Both the position numbers and the translations under genes were made by a program. 64,000 nucleotides of DNA from Roseburia sp. Its GTDB lineage: Bacteria; Bacillota; Clostridia; Lachnospirales; Lachnospiraceae. The notes under the pieces were generated by a model that was given only the letters and a program-made list of their open reading frames with translations, did not search any database and was not told the DNA's origin. The stretch lies in contig DMYD01000012.1 of assembly GCA_003483745.1 (NCBI GenBank), forward strand, positions 22,219-86,218, in the 5' to 3' direction. Positions 47,959 to 55,447 of this stretch are shown in pieces (the stretch's first letter is position 1; each line of letters begins with the position of its first letter).

Positions 47959-48486
47959 CTAACCTGTATTAGTGTTGGATCCAGGTTCTACTGGTGGAAA
48001 CCTTTTTTCTAATTCTTCAGGAGTTTTTGGAACGTTTTGCCGAATGGTTTCAATGAGTGAATCCTGTGAAAAATTAGGAAATTGGTTTTCTGGTATAGCA
48101 GGAGTGCTTGTGTCAATATCACTTTCTTCGAGAACTTTTGCAATTTCAAGAAAGAGATCTAATAATTCTTTCCTTTTTTCCGGTTTCAAGGTTACAAATT
48201 TTTCAATGATTTTAGAAGCAGCATTTGACAAGTTATAGTCCTTTGCTAATTGCTCCAGTGCACTGGATGGTGCAGGTCTGAACATTTCTCCTTCGCCGTT
48301 GCGAAGCCATTCTTCTGAAACATTATATTCACGGATAATTAAGGAAACAACAGAATCAACAGGATTACTTCGACCTAATTCATATTGAGCAACCGTATTT
48401 CCCTTTATACCGATCCGGCTGCCAAATTCTTTTTGTGTTAAATCCAAAGTTTTTCTGAGTTTCCTGATTCTATATCCCATATTCAA
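47959..48486 (-). CDS. XRE-family repressor, copy 1
   Basis: The 175-residue protein has an N-terminal Cro/cI helix-turn-helix (MGYRIRKLRKTLDLTQKEFG, then KGNTVAQYELGRSNPVD) and a variable C-terminal half. There is no peptidase catalytic dyad, so it is not a LexA/CI-type self-cleaving repressor. The C-terminus ends KTPEELEKRFPPVEPGS, matching the second XRE protein at 49387. The two look like duplicated element repressors. Start TTG 48486 has AGGTGATG upstream; its promoter is seen at 48513-48541. Confidence 0.85.
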   Translation of the reverse strand: MNMGYRIRKLRKTLDLTQKEFGSRIGIKGNTVAQYELGRSNPVDSVVSLIIREYNVSEEWLRNGEGEMFRPAPSSALEQLAKDYNLSNAASKIIEKFVTLKPEKRKELLDLFLEIAKVLEESDIDTSTPAIPENQFPNFSQDSLIETIRQNVPKTPEELEKRFPPVEPGSNTNTG

Positions 48487-48512
48487 ATTTCATCACCTCA
48501 CTTATTATGCTG

Positions 48513-48541
48513 ATTATACTATTAAAAAAATGTAAAGTCAA
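48513..48541 (-). promoter_or_regulatory. Promoter of XRE copy 1
   Basis: On the minus strand TTGACT (48541-48536), 17 bases, TATAAT (48518-48513). Confidence 0.6.
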
Positions 48542-48615
48542 TTTCGAAAAAATCATAAATACAAAAAATATCATAGATACAAAATATAATATGATTATTT
48601 GAGATAGAGAAACAA

Positions 48616-48653
48616 ATAAAAAGACCCATTCTGTTATTACCAGAAATAGGTCC
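48616..48653 (-). terminator. Terminator of the BlaI-type repressor gene
   Basis: On the minus strand CAGAAATAGGTCC and AGACCCATTCTG form the stem (48653-48622), followed by T-run. Confidence 0.6.
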
Positions 48654-48668
48654 TCTGTTTAAAACGAA

Positions 48669-48995
48669 TCAATTATTTTTAATAGCTTCTTTGATCTCCG
48701 ATATCATTTCCTCTTCATCACCATGATAAAAGCGACAGATCAGCAAATTGTACGACGTTTTTACATATTCCTGTCGGCTTACAAGCGGTGTATAGAAGTG
48801 ATATCTTCCTTTTTTGGTCGAGCTAGCGAAACCTTTTTTACACAAACGAGCCAAAAAAGTAGATACTGTTTGTGGTTTCCAGTCTTTTTCATATGCCGCA
48901 ATGGCTCTTGTACGGATTTCGTCCAAGGCCATAGGTTCTTCATTGCTCCAGATAATTGACATTATAATTTCTTCTGCATCTGATATTTTTTTCAA
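48669..48995 (-). CDS. BlaI/MecI/CopY-family repressor, copy 1
   Basis: The protein is a winged-helix repressor of about 108 residues: MKKISDAEEIIMSIIWS, then QTVSTFLARLCKKGFASST and KGRYHFYTPLVS, the BlaI dimer-binding core. In its family the repressor is released by a BlaR-type protease, but no such gene or beta-lactamase is nearby; it may be an element regulator. The start is TTG at 48995, behind GGTGGGGG; upstream codons extend the frame but are not needed. A second homologous copy lies at 56455. It is divergent from the hidden toxin region. Confidence 0.8.
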   Translation of the reverse strand: MKKISDAEEIIMSIIWSNEEPMALDEIRTRAIAAYEKDWKPQTVSTFLARLCKKGFASSTKKGRYHFYTPLVSRQEYVKTSYNLLICRFYHGDEEEMISEIKEAIKNN

Positions 48996-49046
48996 TTTGT
49001 GCCCCCACCTTATCAATAGAATTAGATTTTCACGTTAAAAGGGTAC

Positions 49047-49195
49047 TTGAAAAATCAAATACCCTTGTGTATAATCTACTTAGAAAGGTAATCGGATATG
49101 ATTCCGATTTGCCCTCAGTTAAATACGAAATTAGAAATTAGAAATTAGGCATCTTTACTTTGGACGGTTGGGATGCTTATTTCTTTTTGTCATTA
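49047..49195 (+). ncRNA. Antisense RNA antitoxin (RNAII-like), promoter plus transcript
   Basis: A promoter TTGAAA (49047-49052), 17 bases, TATAAT (49070-49075) would start a transcript at about 49082. It has a small hairpin (AATCGGA...TCCGATT, about 49092-49111), three tandem GAAATTA repeats (49128-49148) and ends at GCATC...GATGC with a T-run (49149-49195). It overlaps the 3' end of the toxin mRNA and shares its terminator, exactly as the RNAII of Fst-type type I systems does. The antitoxin role is inferred. Confidence 0.65.
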
Positions 49196-49263
49196 TGATT
49201 ATCTATGTAAGACAGCGCCGCAAAAATTACTAACACTAAAGTTAAAACTTCAAGCGTATTCAT
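49177..49263 (-). CDS. Type I toxin peptide (holin-like, Fst/Hol_Tox family)
   Basis: An ATG at 49263 follows AAAGGAGGGTGATGCC, a very strong ribosome site, and encodes 28 residues. It starts MNTLEVLTLVLVIFAALSY, a single membrane helix, and ends in the charged tail IDNHNDKKK. That layout is the putative holin-like toxin (Hol_Tox) family of Firmicute type I modules. Overproduced peptides of this kind insert in the membrane and kill or arrest the cell. The mRNA 3' end converges on the antisense RNA through a two-sided terminator. It is too short for ordinary gene callers and lies between BlaI and XRE copy 2. Confidence 0.8.
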   Translation of the reverse strand: MNTLEVLTLVLVIFAALSYIDNHNDKKK

Positions 49264-49386
49264 AGGGCATCACCCTCCTTTGTGAACTAGAGGGCATCTG
49301 ACAATCGAAAAATCACATCCTGCTTTCTTTTCAATTACACAAATATAGTATAACATAAAGAATGCGGATATTCAAACAAAAACAAG

Positions 49387-49839
49387 TCATCCCGCCACAT
49401 TCTTATCATCCGGATCGACCGGAGGAAAGCGTTTCTCCAGTTCTTCTGGAGTATTCGGAACACCATCAAATAAATCTTCTTCCATCATTCCAGCTTCAAC
49501 CACATCATAAAAGAAATCACGCACTGTCTGACGCTGATCGGCATTTAATTTCAAATATTGATAAACTAGATTATAACTGAAGTCATCAAGATTGAATTCC
49601 TTTTTTAATTGCTCCATTGTGGAAGAGGGAGTTTTAATAAACATTTCTCCTTTGCCAGTTCGAAGCCATTCTTCCGAAATGTTGAATGTGTTGCATATAT
49701 CAATTATTGTTCTATCGGAAGGATTTCTTTTTCCAACTTCTATTAAAGAAATCGAATTTCTTTTCAAATTAAGCATTTCGGCGAAATCTGCCTGGCTTAA
49801 CCCTTTTGCTTCGCGAACTTCTTTAATTCGTGAGTTCAC
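49387..49839 (-). CDS. XRE-family repressor, copy 2
   Basis: The 150-residue protein has a Cro/cI helix-turn-helix (RIKEVREAKGLSQADFAEML, then KRNSISLIEVGKRNPSD) and ends NTPEELEKRFPPVDPDD, nearly the same C-terminus as copy 1. The start is GTG 49839 behind AAGGTG. It is divergent from the small genes at 50056. The intervening region carries promoters on both strands and several GTTGACAAGT-type sites, so it is a good candidate for the element's master repressor. Confidence 0.85.
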   Translation of the reverse strand: MNSRIKEVREAKGLSQADFAEMLNLKRNSISLIEVGKRNPSDRTIIDICNTFNISEEWLRTGKGEMFIKTPSSTMEQLKKEFNLDDFSYNLVYQYLKLNADQRQTVRDFFYDVVEAGMMEEDLFDGVPNTPEELEKRFPPVDPDDKNVAG

Positions 49840-49862
49840 TATATCACCTTCTTTCTGAATTG

Positions 49863-50004
49863 AATATAATATACAAATGCTTACTTGTCAACGAAAAAAA
49901 CTTGTTATCATTATAAAAATGTTGACAAGTTAGCTGCGTGAGAGTATTATATGATTACAAGTTAGCAATGATTTGTTGACAAATTAAAAAGTACTCTCTA
50001 GGTA
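49863..50004. promoter_or_regulatory. Divergent control region with repeated GTTGACAAGT sites
   Basis: ACTTGTCAAC (49883-49892) and GTTGACAAGT (49921-49930) are inverted copies; GTTGACAAAT is at 49975-49984 within TTTGTTGACAAATTAA (49972-49987). On the minus strand, TTGACA (49891-49886) 17 bases TATATT drives XRE copy 2. On the plus strand, TTGACA (49922-49927) 17 bases TATTAT (49945-49950), and TTGACA (49976-49981) 17 bases TAGGTA, drive the rightward genes. Each -35 box lies inside a repeated site, the arrangement of repressor-controlled promoters. The 216-base gap has no other gene. Confidence 0.7.
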
Positions 50005-50055
50005 CATAGACGAAACGCAATCGACAAGTAAAAATTTAGAAGGGAGGTCGAGCTT

Positions 50056-50217
50056 ATGGCAAATATGACAGATAAGAACGTTACAACAGTTCGTAAAGAA
50101 GACAAAACGTTTATTCGTTCCCTAATGTCACTTTCTCCGGAAAAGAAAGTTCTGATTCAGGGAATTATTATTGGTCTGGAACTACAGGAGAAACAGAGCA
50201 CAACAGTGGCTAGGTAG
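50056..50217 (+). CDS. 53-residue element protein, unknown
   Basis: ATG 50056 behind GGGAGG opens a frame too short for ordinary callers: MANMTDKNVTTVRKEDKTFI, then LSPEKKVLIQGIIIGLELQEK. It is helical, amphipathic and charged, like small regulators (often called antirepressor-like or excisionase-linked) at the head of early element operons. It is the first gene to the right of the XRE-controlled promoters. Function unknown. Confidence 0.65.
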   Translation: MANMTDKNVTTVRKEDKTFIRSLMSLSPEKKVLIQGIIIGLELQEKQSTTVAR

Positions 50218-50311
50218 GCCGTTAACGCTTTGTCATATAGTCGGAAAGAGGAAAGAAAAGGGCATAGTGATATCACTATGAAACTATCTTTATAAGAAGA
50301 TATGCGCTAAG

Positions 50312-50518
50312 ATGATTTCACAACGATATCAGAAAGGAAGTGATTTTACGGATAAAGATAAGGAATTAAAGGAAGATCAGATTTCAGATGCGAAACACTT
50401 ATCTGAAATCATTAACAGTGTTTCATCTGGAAAACGTTCGATATTTGAGAGTGTGATGCTGGCATATCTGAATGGAATGGAAGCCGGTATGGTATATGGT
50501 AAAGATGATATTTCATAA
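50312..50518 (+). CDS. 68-residue element protein, unknown
   Basis: The frame starts ATG 50312 with no strong ribosome site, and encodes a charged, helical protein (KDKELKEDQISDAKHLSEII; IFESVMLAYLNGMEAGMVYG). It lies between two other small genes and an 18-bp palindrome CATAGTGATATCACTATG (50263-50280). I do not recognise a family. Start could be downstream. Confidence 0.5.
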   Translation: MISQRYQKGSDFTDKDKELKEDQISDAKHLSEIINSVSSGKRSIFESVMLAYLNGMEAGMVYGKDDIS

Positions 50519-50579
50519 GCTGACTGCAATCAGCGGTATTAGAAATAAGCACAAAATGAGAAGAAAGGATGGGAACCTT

Positions 50580-50759
50580 ATGAAGAAAACAGATCAGGAT
50601 AACAGAGATAAGAACCAGGCAGAACGACTGAGAAAAACCCTAAAAAGTTTCGGGATCAACACCAGTGAAGAACTTGATCGTGCACTTGCTGCGTCACTGG
50701 ATGCAATGACGATCGGAATCATGACGGATGTGATCACAGCTCCGGCACATTCGGCATAA
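50580..50759 (+). CDS. 59-residue element protein, unknown
   Basis: ATG 50580 has AAAGGATGGGAACC upstream. The protein (MKKTDQDNRDKNQAERLRKT, then ELDRALAASLDAMTIGIMTD) has a charged N-terminus and a hydrophobic helix near the C-terminus, with no recognisable domain. It could be a DNA-binding or membrane-associated accessory factor. It is co-oriented with the other small genes. Confidence 0.55.
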   Translation: MKKTDQDNRDKNQAERLRKTLKSFGINTSEELDRALAASLDAMTIGIMTDVITAPAHSA

Positions 50760-50841
50760 AAGGAAAACGGTTTTCCAGTATTAGAAAGTGGCAATGAAAG
50801 ACAGGAAAAATAATATAACGCGTTGATGAGGGAATGGCTTC

Positions 50842-50882
50842 AACTGCTCATTAAACTGAACAACATTTTATAATGGGCAGTT
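50842..50882. other. Intergenic hairpin between small gene and convergent hypothetical gene
   Basis: AACTGCTCATTA (50842-50853) and TAATGGGCAGTT (50871-50882) match as an inverted repeat at 11 of 12 positions; there is no T-run on either side, so a terminator is doubtful. The 160-base gap holds nothing else I can see. Confidence 0.4.
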
Positions 50883-50920
50883 ATGCCGTTCTATGTGAAA
50901 AGATAAAGATTTAAAAGTAA

Positions 50921-51499
50921 TTATTTTATATTCCAAGGATTATAGAAAGTATCTTCTTCCTTTGCGATATGTGTCCATAGGGAACTTATATTATTGACCC
51001 TGCAATAATCTGCAACCTCTTTTCCAAAATAAAATTCTGTTTTTTCAAAATTATGAGCTTTATTATGATCTTTTGTATGGTCATTCCATCCTTTAAAATA
51101 TATTTTCTGTGCTTCGTCAATTGGCTTACATTTTAAAAAAGGAATCATATCTTTATAAGAATATTTATACCCAGAGTAGTGATCTGGAATTTTAGATGAA
51201 AGGAGTTTTAAGAAAACATTAGAAGTAAAGCCATCGTTTCTAAAAGACAGGTTTAAATATTTGCATAAATTATAATAATCGTCTTCTTTTAATTCTGCTA
51301 CAAAATTTTGATTTACTTTAACAACAAAGCCAAAATTCACAGTGTGTAGACCGACTAAAAGTTCATAACCTTCATGAACAATAGCGACGATGACATCAAA
51401 TTTTACTTTATATACAAATGAGAATTTGTCTTTGTCAACATTATTTTCTTTCATTTGGTTGACTAAATTTTTTAAGGTAGGGAATGTTAATTTACTCAT
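50921..51499 (-). CDS. Hypothetical protein, possibly DUF6037-like
   Basis: The 192-residue protein has a mixed alpha/beta pattern with Tyr/Lys/Asn-rich sequence (FSFVYKVKFDVIVAIVHEGY; LKEDDYYNLCKYLNLSFRND). A resemblance to DUF6037 is a guess. AGGAG is 8 bases upstream of ATG 51499. It is on the opposite strand from its neighbours, and divergent from the small gene at 51527, like a cargo gene dropped into the element. No catalytic motif is apparent. Confidence 0.55.
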   Translation of the reverse strand: MSKLTFPTLKNLVNQMKENNVDKDKFSFVYKVKFDVIVAIVHEGYELLVGLHTVNFGFVVKVNQNFVAELKEDDYYNLCKYLNLSFRNDGFTSNVFLKLLSSKIPDHYSGYKYSYKDMIPFLKCKPIDEAQKIYFKGWNDHTKDHNKAHNFEKTEFYFGKEVADYCRVNNISSLWTHIAKEEDTFYNPWNIK

Positions 51500-51526
51500 A
51501 ATGTTTTCTCCTAATGTAGTAAGTAT

Positions 51527-51730
51527 ATGTTTATAAGCAAAGGTGATTATATAAAAATATTATGTGAGAACAACCATACACTTGATGGAAAAATCGAAGA
51601 TATTTGTTTAACTAATGATAATGGGGTGTTAGATGCCAATATTTTTTTGGTTCAACAGAAAGATTCAGAAGTTGAACCTTTTGGATCTGCAGTAGTTCCG
51701 TTATCATACATAAAATCTATTTTATTATAA
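51527..51730 (+). CDS. Small beta-rich protein, unknown
   Basis: The 67-residue protein (SKGDYIKILCENNHTLDGKI; DANIFLVQQKDSEVEPFGSA) looks like a small SH3- or Sm-like barrel with five short strands. No ribosome site precedes the first ATG, so the true start may be internal. It is divergent from the DUF6037-like gene with a 27-base gap, which leaves no room for a promoter on both sides. Confidence 0.45.
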   Translation: MFISKGDYIKILCENNHTLDGKIEDICLTNDNGVLDANIFLVQQKDSEVEPFGSAVVPLSYIKSILL

Positions 51731-51823
51731 TACCATCAAAATTATATCAAAATGACATCAGAAGTTCAATAGTATAAGTAATGAGCGGGAATATATTTCG
51801 AAAATAAGAAAAGAGGGATATCT

Positions 51824-51988
51824 ATGTTAAATCAAATGACAGTAAGAGCACCGGAAGACCTGCAGGAAGAATTAAAGATCAGAGCGGGCAAGCAGGGACT
51901 GACAAGAAATGCGCTGATCCTGAATATTTTATGGGATTGGATCAGAAAAGAAAAGGAGAGGGAGAAGAATGAGATACAGAGTAAATAA
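51824..51988 (+). CDS. Ribbon-helix-helix (Arc/CopG-like) DNA-binding protein
   Basis: ATG 51824 opens a 54-residue frame after GAGGGATATCT. It shows the Arc pattern: beta-strand MTVRAPEDLQEELKIRAGKQ, then GLTRNALILNILWDWIRKEK, i.e. one strand and two helices. Such proteins repress toxin-antitoxin or plasmid genes. No toxin gene follows directly; the next real gene is a small membrane protein. It ends in a basic, charged tail. Confidence 0.7.
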   Translation: MLNQMTVRAPEDLQEELKIRAGKQGLTRNALILNILWDWIRKEKEREKNEIQSK

Positions 51989-52130
51989 AACCGATCCGGT
52001 ATGCAGGAATTGTCCATTGGATGGAGGGGAGTAGAGGAAGATTAAGGGGTAGGGCAATTTCAAAAGATGTAACCAGGTAATGGGATTTTCCTTACATAAT
52101 ATATCACACAATACATGATAAGGTTAGAAA

Positions 52131-52151
52131 CTCCGGGCGTTTGTCCCGGAG
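52131..52151 (+). other. Hairpin just upstream of the next ribosome site
   Basis: CTCCGGG and CCCGGAG (7 bp, loop CGTTTGT) lie a few bases before the GAAGGGAG ribosome site of the gene at 52166; a possible translation-control hairpin or mRNA-protecting hairpin. Confidence 0.4.
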
Positions 52152-52165
52152 AGAAGGGAGTTTAG

Positions 52166-52351
52166 ATGTTGTTGTCGTTCGGAATGATGTTGAAAATTAT
52201 AAATATTATTTTGATAATTGAGATCTTTGCATTGTTCTCATTTCTTTTTTATCTGCGTTATAAGGCATATAAAGCAAAAAAAGAAACAGACAGATGGATA
52301 AAGGAAGTTGAGAAAGAGAGGAAACAAGATGGAGAAAACAGAAATGTTTGA
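52166..52351 (+). CDS. Single-pass membrane protein, unknown
   Basis: The 61-residue protein has a hydrophobic segment at about residues 8-32 (LKIINIILIIEIFALFSFLF) and a very basic tail (YKAKKETDRWIKEVEKERKQ). It overlaps the next gene by 23 bases and has GAAGGGAG upstream. It is small enough to be an anchor or assembly factor in an element operon. No known family recognised. Confidence 0.6.
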   Translation: MLLSFGMMLKIINIILIIEIFALFSFLFYLRYKAYKAKKETDRWIKEVEKERKQDGENRNV

Positions 52352-53123
52352 CTGGGAGAATGATGCCAGGGAAAAACAAAAACAGGAAATTGCATCTATA
52401 AAGGGGAGAGAGCTTGTGTTACGACTTTCAGATCAGGATGTAGAAGAGATCTGTGAGTTGACAGGACGCTATGGAACAACAGTAGAAGAACTTCTGGAAA
52501 ACTTTGTCGGTGATTTAATATATGGTACATATTGCAATGGCAGCGATGAACATGAATATGCACGACGCTGGTTTGAAAGATGTGACCTTGGAATGTTTCC
52601 GGAGACAGATTTTGTGTCGTACATGTTAAATTCCTATGGCTCAGATCGGGTGGATGTGCTTATAGGATGCCAGGAAGAATTACAGGAAGTAGAAAATGAA
52701 ATTTCAAAAAGCAAAGAGCAGTTATTGGAATATCAGAATAAGTTAAATGCTTCCTCGTATGACTGGGAAAGAGAAGTGGCAGAAAGAGAACTGCCATGCC
52801 GGACAAGAGAAGAATGGGCCGAGATGATACAAGAAGACATTGATTATATGATCCAGGAAGAACTACCGCAAAATAAGCAGTATAGAGATCAGCTTCGGAA
52901 AGCAGTTCGTGAGGAATGGGAAGAATATAGGCAGTCACAACAGAATCGGGGAAAAAGTGTTGGGACATTTGAGGAGGACATGCAAAAATTGCAGCAATGG
53001 TATCTGAAAAAAGAACAGCTGCAGGAGGGAAAAGAAAAAGAGGAAGAACATCAGGAGGGAGCGGATAAAGAGGAGCAGCTGGATGAGAATGTTTGTGTGC
53101 GTCGTAATGGAAGGAAGAGATAG
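52329..53123 (+). CDS. Acidic coiled-coil protein, unknown
   Basis: The 264-residue protein from ATG 52329 (behind GAGAGGAAACAAG) has an N-terminal domain with LVLRLSDQDVEEICELTGRYG, then two long Glu/Gln-rich helices predicted as coiled coil (about 125-165 and 215-255). Net charge is strongly negative. Its middle has FERCDLGMFPETDFVSYMLN. It is upstream of an XRE regulator and a Toprim protein, so it likely belongs to the replication or maintenance module of the element. No motif identifies a function. Confidence 0.6.
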   Translation: MEKTEMFDWENDAREKQKQEIASIKGRELVLRLSDQDVEEICELTGRYGTTVEELLENFVGDLIYGTYCNGSDEHEYARRWFERCDLGMFPETDFVSYMLNSYGSDRVDVLIGCQEELQEVENEISKSKEQLLEYQNKLNASSYDWEREVAERELPCRTREEWAEMIQEDIDYMIQEELPQNKQYRDQLRKAVREEWEEYRQSQQNRGKSVGTFEEDMQKLQQWYLKKEQLQEGKEKEEEHQEGADKEEQLDENVCVRRNGRKR

Positions 53124-53125
53124 CT

Positions 53126-53599
53126 ATGTTATGCCAACAGAAAAGAATTAATATAGATTCTCTTATCTATGATGATCAGAAAATGGATCAGCGGATGGAA
53201 AAAATCGCACAAAACATAAGAAGAGAACGTCAGAGAAGAGAAGTGTCATTATCGGAGCTGGCTGCAGCTGCAAATCTTTCTGTAAGCTGTGTTTCAAAAG
53301 CGGAATCAGCAAGAAGCACTGTCAGTTTGAAAACGATACTAAAGATAGCGACAGCATTGGAAATTCCAGTATCTAAGCTGCTGGAGTCAGAAGAAAATAT
53401 AGATGATGTATGGAACAAAAGCCGTATCAGGATTGAAATTGAACATGGAAACAGGGAAGTGTTTGAGCGGATTGTAGAAAATGCTTCCGCGGAAACAACA
53501 GAAATGATTTTGAATATGGCTGAGGAAATGATGAAATTGATGAGAAAAAGTCAGAAACAGCAGATAAAGAACAAGGGAGGAGAGGAAACGGATGTCTGA
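53126..53599 (+). CDS. XRE-family regulator
   Basis: The 157-residue protein has a helix-turn-helix at about residues 25-80 (IRRERQRREVSLSELAAAAN; SVSCVSKAESARSTVSLKTI, then the ALEIPVSKLL cap helix), as in SinR-like proteins. Its C-terminal half is a coiled helical region. It overlaps the next gene by 8 bases, so it probably controls the Toprim, ParA and ParB run. Start ATG 53126 follows GGAAGGAAGAGA. It differs from the XRE pair at 47959 and 49387, having no shared C-terminal tail. Confidence 0.82.
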   Translation: MLCQQKRINIDSLIYDDQKMDQRMEKIAQNIRRERQRREVSLSELAAAANLSVSCVSKAESARSTVSLKTILKIATALEIPVSKLLESEENIDDVWNKSRIRIEIEHGNREVFERIVENASAETTEMILNMAEEMMKLMRKSQKQQIKNKGGEETDV

Positions 53600-54647
53600 A
53601 TATTTTTCAGAAGAACTGATTGCGCAGGCAAAAGAAACAAGCCTGACACAATTAGCAGAATATTATGGATATCATCCCAAGCATGTAGGCAACCGGCTAT
53701 ATACACTAGTGGAGCATGATTCAGTAAGAATTTATAATGACAGAACATGGTATCGCTGGTCAAGAGCGGGAAACGGAAAAGAGAGCGGAGGATCACAAAT
53801 TGATTTTCTGATGCAGTTCTGCGGGGTGGAATCGGTGCACGTGGCAATTAAGACTCTGTTGGAATTTCAGGGAATTTCCGTAGAGGACAGGCAATGGAAA
53901 AATACATTGAATGAAAAGGCTGCAATTCATCAGGCAGGAGAAATAAAGCCAAGGGAACACGCAGAGTTTGTTCTTCCGGAAGCAATGCCCGGAACCTATC
54001 GTAGAGCATATGCATATCTGATAAAGACAAGGGGATTGTCACAGCAGATCGTAGACTATTTTGTGCGTGATCTTAAAATTTTATATGAGGAAAAAGAACA
54101 CCACAACCTTGTTTTCCTGGGAAAGGATAAAGATGGTATTGTCCGGTATGCCACCAAAAGAGGAACGGCGGATATTTATGGAAAGAAATACATGGGAGAT
54201 GTTGCCGGAAATGACAAGAATTACGGGATTAATATCGTAAATGAAAAAAGTACGGAGTTAAAAGTCTTTGAGGCAAATATAGATCTGATGTCTTATATGG
54301 ATATAAAAGGTGATTTTGAGAGTAATAAACTTGTACTTGGAATGACTGCAGATAATCCGTTAGTCCAGTTCTTAAAAGACCATCCCCACATAAAAAGGAT
54401 AACATTCTGTCTGGACAATGATGACGCAGGTATGCTTGCCATGTTCGGGAATGAAGAAAAAGTCGGGTTACTGAAAAAGTATGAGATGCAGGGATATGAG
54501 ACTGATACAGATACGGTTCCACAGGGGATTGGCTGTAAAGACTGGAATGAATATCTTGTATATAAAAAGACTGGACAAGATATAGGATGTACAGAACCGA
54601 TAGAAAATCATCAGGTGGAATATTCAAGAAAAAGGAAATGCAGATAA
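53592..54647 (+). CDS. DUF3991/Toprim-domain protein (primase-like)
   Basis: The 351-residue protein has an N-terminal DUF3991 region (LAEYYGYHPKHVGNRLYTLV; the RTWYRWSRAGNGKESGGSQI block with Trp/Arg contacts) and a C-terminal Toprim-like fold with LDNDDAGMLAMFGNEEKVGL, in which Asp-x-Asp of the Toprim motif is visible. Proteins of this type occur in ICEs and plasmids, and resemble the catalytic domain of DnaG primase without a zinc finger of the usual kind. It may prime element DNA replication or conjugal strand synthesis. It overlaps the XRE gene upstream and precedes parA by 35 bases. Confidence 0.8.
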   Translation: MSEYFSEELIAQAKETSLTQLAEYYGYHPKHVGNRLYTLVEHDSVRIYNDRTWYRWSRAGNGKESGGSQIDFLMQFCGVESVHVAIKTLLEFQGISVEDRQWKNTLNEKAAIHQAGEIKPREHAEFVLPEAMPGTYRRAYAYLIKTRGLSQQIVDYFVRDLKILYEEKEHHNLVFLGKDKDGIVRYATKRGTADIYGKKYMGDVAGNDKNYGINIVNEKSTELKVFEANIDLMSYMDIKGDFESNKLVLGMTADNPLVQFLKDHPHIKRITFCLDNDDAGMLAMFGNEEKVGLLKKYEMQGYETDTDTVPQGIGCKDWNEYLVYKKTGQDIGCTEPIENHQVEYSRKRKCR

Positions 54648-54682
54648 AAGAACAATAATATGAAAAACAGAGGAGAGATTGT

Positions 54683-55447
54683 ATGAGCAGAGTAATCGCA
54701 GTAGCAAATCAAAAAGGTGGAATAGGAAAAACAACAACAGCAATAAATATAGCCTTTGATCTGGCAGAAATGGGGAAAAAGGTATTATTGATCGATACGG
54801 ACGGGCAGTGTAATTCTACAGATACCTGCAGAGCACAGGTAGAAGGTGTAGCAACTTTATATGATCTGTTGTTTGAAAATGAGAGAGCGAGTGACTGTAT
54901 TCAGCACATGGAAAAATTGGATGTGATTGCGTCTGATAAATTATTGAAGAATCCGGAGACAAAGTTTCCTGATGATGCAACCAGGTTATTTACATTGTGT
55001 GATGCATGTGAAGAAATCCGGGAACAGTATGATTTTATCATTATTGATACGCCGCCTACGCTGGGATGTATGTTGTCAAATGCATTGACATTTGCAGATG
55101 AGGTTGTGATACCGGTAACCTGTGATCGCTATGGAATGGAAGGAATCAGTGATCTTTATGTTACCATTCATGCAACGCAAAAATACACAAACAGGAATCT
55201 GCGTGTTACGGGAGTGCTTTTGAATAAATATAAAGAAAAAACTACGCTTTGCCGTGAGATCAGTGAGGCTCTTCCAAGCGTGCTGGCTATGTTTGAAACC
55301 ACTGTTTTTGAAACAAAAGTAAGAGAATGTGAAGACTGCAAGAAAGCTCAGTCGGCAAGAATGAGTGTTCAGGCATACAATGCAAAATGTACAACAGCAA
55401 GGGATTATTGGAATGTATGTGAGGAAATCGTTAGGAGGCGTGCATAA
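54683..55447 (+). CDS. ParA/Soj-family partition ATPase
   Basis: The 254-residue deviant-Walker ATPase has RVIAVANQKGGIGKTTTAIN (Walker A with the signature Lys), LIDTDGQCNST and IIIDTPPTLGCMLSN. It works with ParB to segregate the element's DNA, and in ICEs keeps the excised form stable. It overlaps parB by one base (TAATG). AGAGGAGAGA precedes the start. Having par genes means the element spends time as a free, replicating circle. Confidence 0.92.
   Translation: MSRVIAVANQKGGIGKTTTAINIAFDLAEMGKKVLLIDTDGQCNSTDTCRAQVEGVATLYDLLFENERASDCIQHMEKLDVIASDKLLKNPETKFPDDATRLFTLCDACEEIREQYDFIIIDTPPTLGCMLSNALTFADEVVIPVTCDRYGMEGISDLYVTIHATQKYTNRNLRVTGVLLNKYKEKTTLCREISEALPSVLAMFETTVFETKVRECEDCKKAQSARMSVQAYNAKCTTARDYWNVCEEIVRRRA

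Noticed and set aside
48487..48668. Extra gene between the two regulators
   Set aside because: Only a terminator and a promoter of XRE copy 1 were visible.
51969..52034. 21-codon frame overlapping the Arc-like gene stop
   Set aside because: Only a CxxC pair and a moderate ribosome site; too short to support.
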